Source of the DNA: Chlorobium sp.
GTDB lineage: Bacteria; Bacteroidota; Chlorobiia; Chlorobiales; Chlorobiaceae
Length of the DNA: 64,000 nt
Assembly (NCBI GenBank): GCA_005843825.1
Contig: SZXX01000048.1
Span: forward strand, 44,459-108,458
Direction: 5' to 3'
Under the pieces are notes generated by a model. That model was not told where the DNA came from, searched no databases, and saw nothing but the letters and a program-made list of their open reading frames with translations. Positions within the stretch are counted from its first letter, which is position 1; every line of letters begins with the position of its first letter. Below are positions 63,901 to 64,000 of this stretch, in pieces. Position numbers and translations under genes: made by a program.

Positions 63901-64000
63901 CATAGTAGTGACTCTAGTGCTTGAGTCGCACCAATTTTTGCCAGTTCGCTTCTTTGCAAGTGAATATGCTCTTCTGGCATTCCTAGCAGCCTGTCGGATT
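60960..64000 (-). CDS. SF1 (Upf1-like) helicase with C-terminal Vsr/MTES_1575-like nuclease domain, 5' end cut by window
   Basis: The reading frame is open to the right edge, so the true start lies beyond the window; the ATG at 63980 is internal. About 1,010 residues are seen. The first 500 are mostly helical without clear motifs. Helicase core motifs follow: IVIMDEASQLKPEEA (motif II), VIVGDPKQLPPTSFFAA (III), LLKWHYRSQHHSLIAFSNHNWY, 'GVVTLNMKQRDLI', VQGDERDAIIISTTFGR (V) and RRLNVLFTRAKKSITIYTS (VI). Walker A must be upstream. The last 150 residues form a nuclease-like domain: SDFEIAVIDLLRNKGYEV, 'GYSIDIAV', AAIECDGATYHSALSVRDRDR, 'LGWRDRIWRIWSTDWF'. Such fusions are common in defence islands. 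Confidence 0.88.
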   Translation of the reverse strand, partial: SDRLLGMPEEHIHLQRSELAKIGATQALESLLCLQSKWIAFRAEIEESLYIDNLPSGENIKKAILTLREGDRWYRVFQSQWRSAVSLHKSLQRNKVKMQGKNRLAQLEKIIEMFQLEQKWKTDTGWKEFLGIDPPDDPISLDGFISLAKWNGLVLSAAESFISKGENYVEIAVSQPKLLKREFMVLKIELDSFNHAFGVINSELRRHHEFADGNLLEPTFDKVKSFIREMNPIIDFINNAARDESLYADFVMSCEAALERRELELEISRNTEVKNLLGDFFAGVNTDIADAFDVLKFGQSIDQLNLFPFIQEALRSKHPIEIAKEIKTAFENIDAGLVALAKFEADLKSFGSFDQTTWLGVKIEDDLSVFAQSLYKRLDGAIQDAHLLIPWSLYVARRKEADQIGLVNFLILLESKQLDAADLSNDYAYCTYSTIVRKIFQTKPELGGFTGLKHNQIIADFRRLDKEIIKLRGREIAVDCLIRAYLPRGSNGVRVDDKTEMSLLNLLIPQQRPRMPVRKILLKAGKAIQGLKPCFMMGPQAVAQFLTPGAIKFDIVIMDEASQLKPEEAIGAIARGGQLVIVGDPKQLPPTSFFAARNQTVSTDEEFTITDAESILDICTSHFRPTRLLKWHYRSQHHSLIAFSNHNWYGDDLIVFPSPYDQGSKLGVRAVYLSDATYENQTNIREARRVVDAVVDHIIQRPNDSLGVVTLNMKQRDLIAELLEQRLTDDESAVLYREKWSAEGQSLFVKNLENVQGDERDAIIISTTFGRPHGSKVVRQNFGPISKQGGWRRLNVLFTRAKKSITIYTSMKPEDIVMDYSTPEGTKALRNYLEYIRTGLLTSADQTGREPDSDFEIAVIDLLRNKGYEVTPQLGVAGYSIDIAVKNPDMPGSYLAAIECDGATYHSALSVRDRDRIRQEILESLGWRDRIWRIWSTDWFRTPREEAEKLIGFLENLRKTWKPEYSYSESWMEESLYTPDTVEPISEPMVIDEERAVVSSALIESEEYLDIE

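Noticed and set aside
63980..63980. ATG at 63980 as the true start of the helicase gene
   Set aside because: The frame remains open to the window edge and the essential Walker A motif is missing from the visible part, so the start must lie further right.
1..64000. CRISPR array, rRNA operon, insertion sequence or prophage
   Set aside because: No regularly spaced direct repeats, rRNA cores, transposase motifs or phage structural genes were seen on either strand.

Overview
The window is a gene-dense bacterial chromosome segment of moderate G+C. Its gene content resembles a green sulfur bacterium (Chlorobiaceae, Chlorobium/Pelodictyon-like). The clues are a B-type fumarate reductase/succinate dehydrogenase, a deoxyhypusine-synthase-like enzyme, FeoAB, a complete dcw (division and cell wall) cluster, and an F0 gene block separated from the F1 alpha/gamma/beta genes. 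No photosynthesis gene or 16S rRNA lies in the window, so this assignment is inference from protein resemblance.

Layout. (1) 1-6.9 kb, minus strand: the 5' end of an acyl-CoA-ligase-like gene, then the biotin operon birA-bioB-bioF-bioG-bioC-bioD-bioA, preceded by a textbook BirA palindrome. (2) 7-24 kb: cell-wall amidase, topA, feoAB, a HIT protein, a CNNM/CBS membrane protein, frdCAB preceded by a hydrolase and a cyclase, rlpA, transaldolase, a deoxyhypusine-synthase-like gene, and the SRP RNA. (3) 24-29.5 kb: trpS, a HAD phosphatase, argS, nadD, a BamD-like lipoprotein and tRNA-Ala(CGC). (4) 29.5-33 kb: the F0 operon (atpZ, a membrane protein, atpB, E, F, H), closed by a strong terminator after atpH, with no F1 catalytic genes behind it. 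(5) 33-52 kb: pgeF, a CoA-transferase, then the dcw cluster mraZ-rsmH-ftsL-ftsI-murE-murF-mraY-murD-ftsW-murG-murC-ftsQ-ftsA-ftsZ, whose promoter region carries three 10-bp-phased TGG repeats that look like MraZ boxes. (6) 52-57.8 kb, mostly plus strand: a YacP/NYN nuclease-like gene, chorismate mutase, mltG, pgk, rhomboid and, on the minus strand, an RlmD-type methyltransferase.

(7) 57.8-64 kb is a lower-density, more A+T-rich accessory region. It has a pair of unrecognised genes (a small protein and a tail-anchored helical protein with an Rx4H motif), a HigBA-type toxin-antitoxin module whose antitoxin carries an ImmA/IrrE-like HExxH metallopeptidase domain, a stretch with two alternative hairpins, and the 3' three kilobases of a large SF1 helicase with a C-terminal Vsr/MTES_1575-like nuclease domain, cut by the window edge. 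This last part looks like a defence or mobile island and is the best place to look for something undescribed.

Where several in-frame starts exist I chose the one supported by a ribosome binding site, translational coupling or family length, and say so in the entry.
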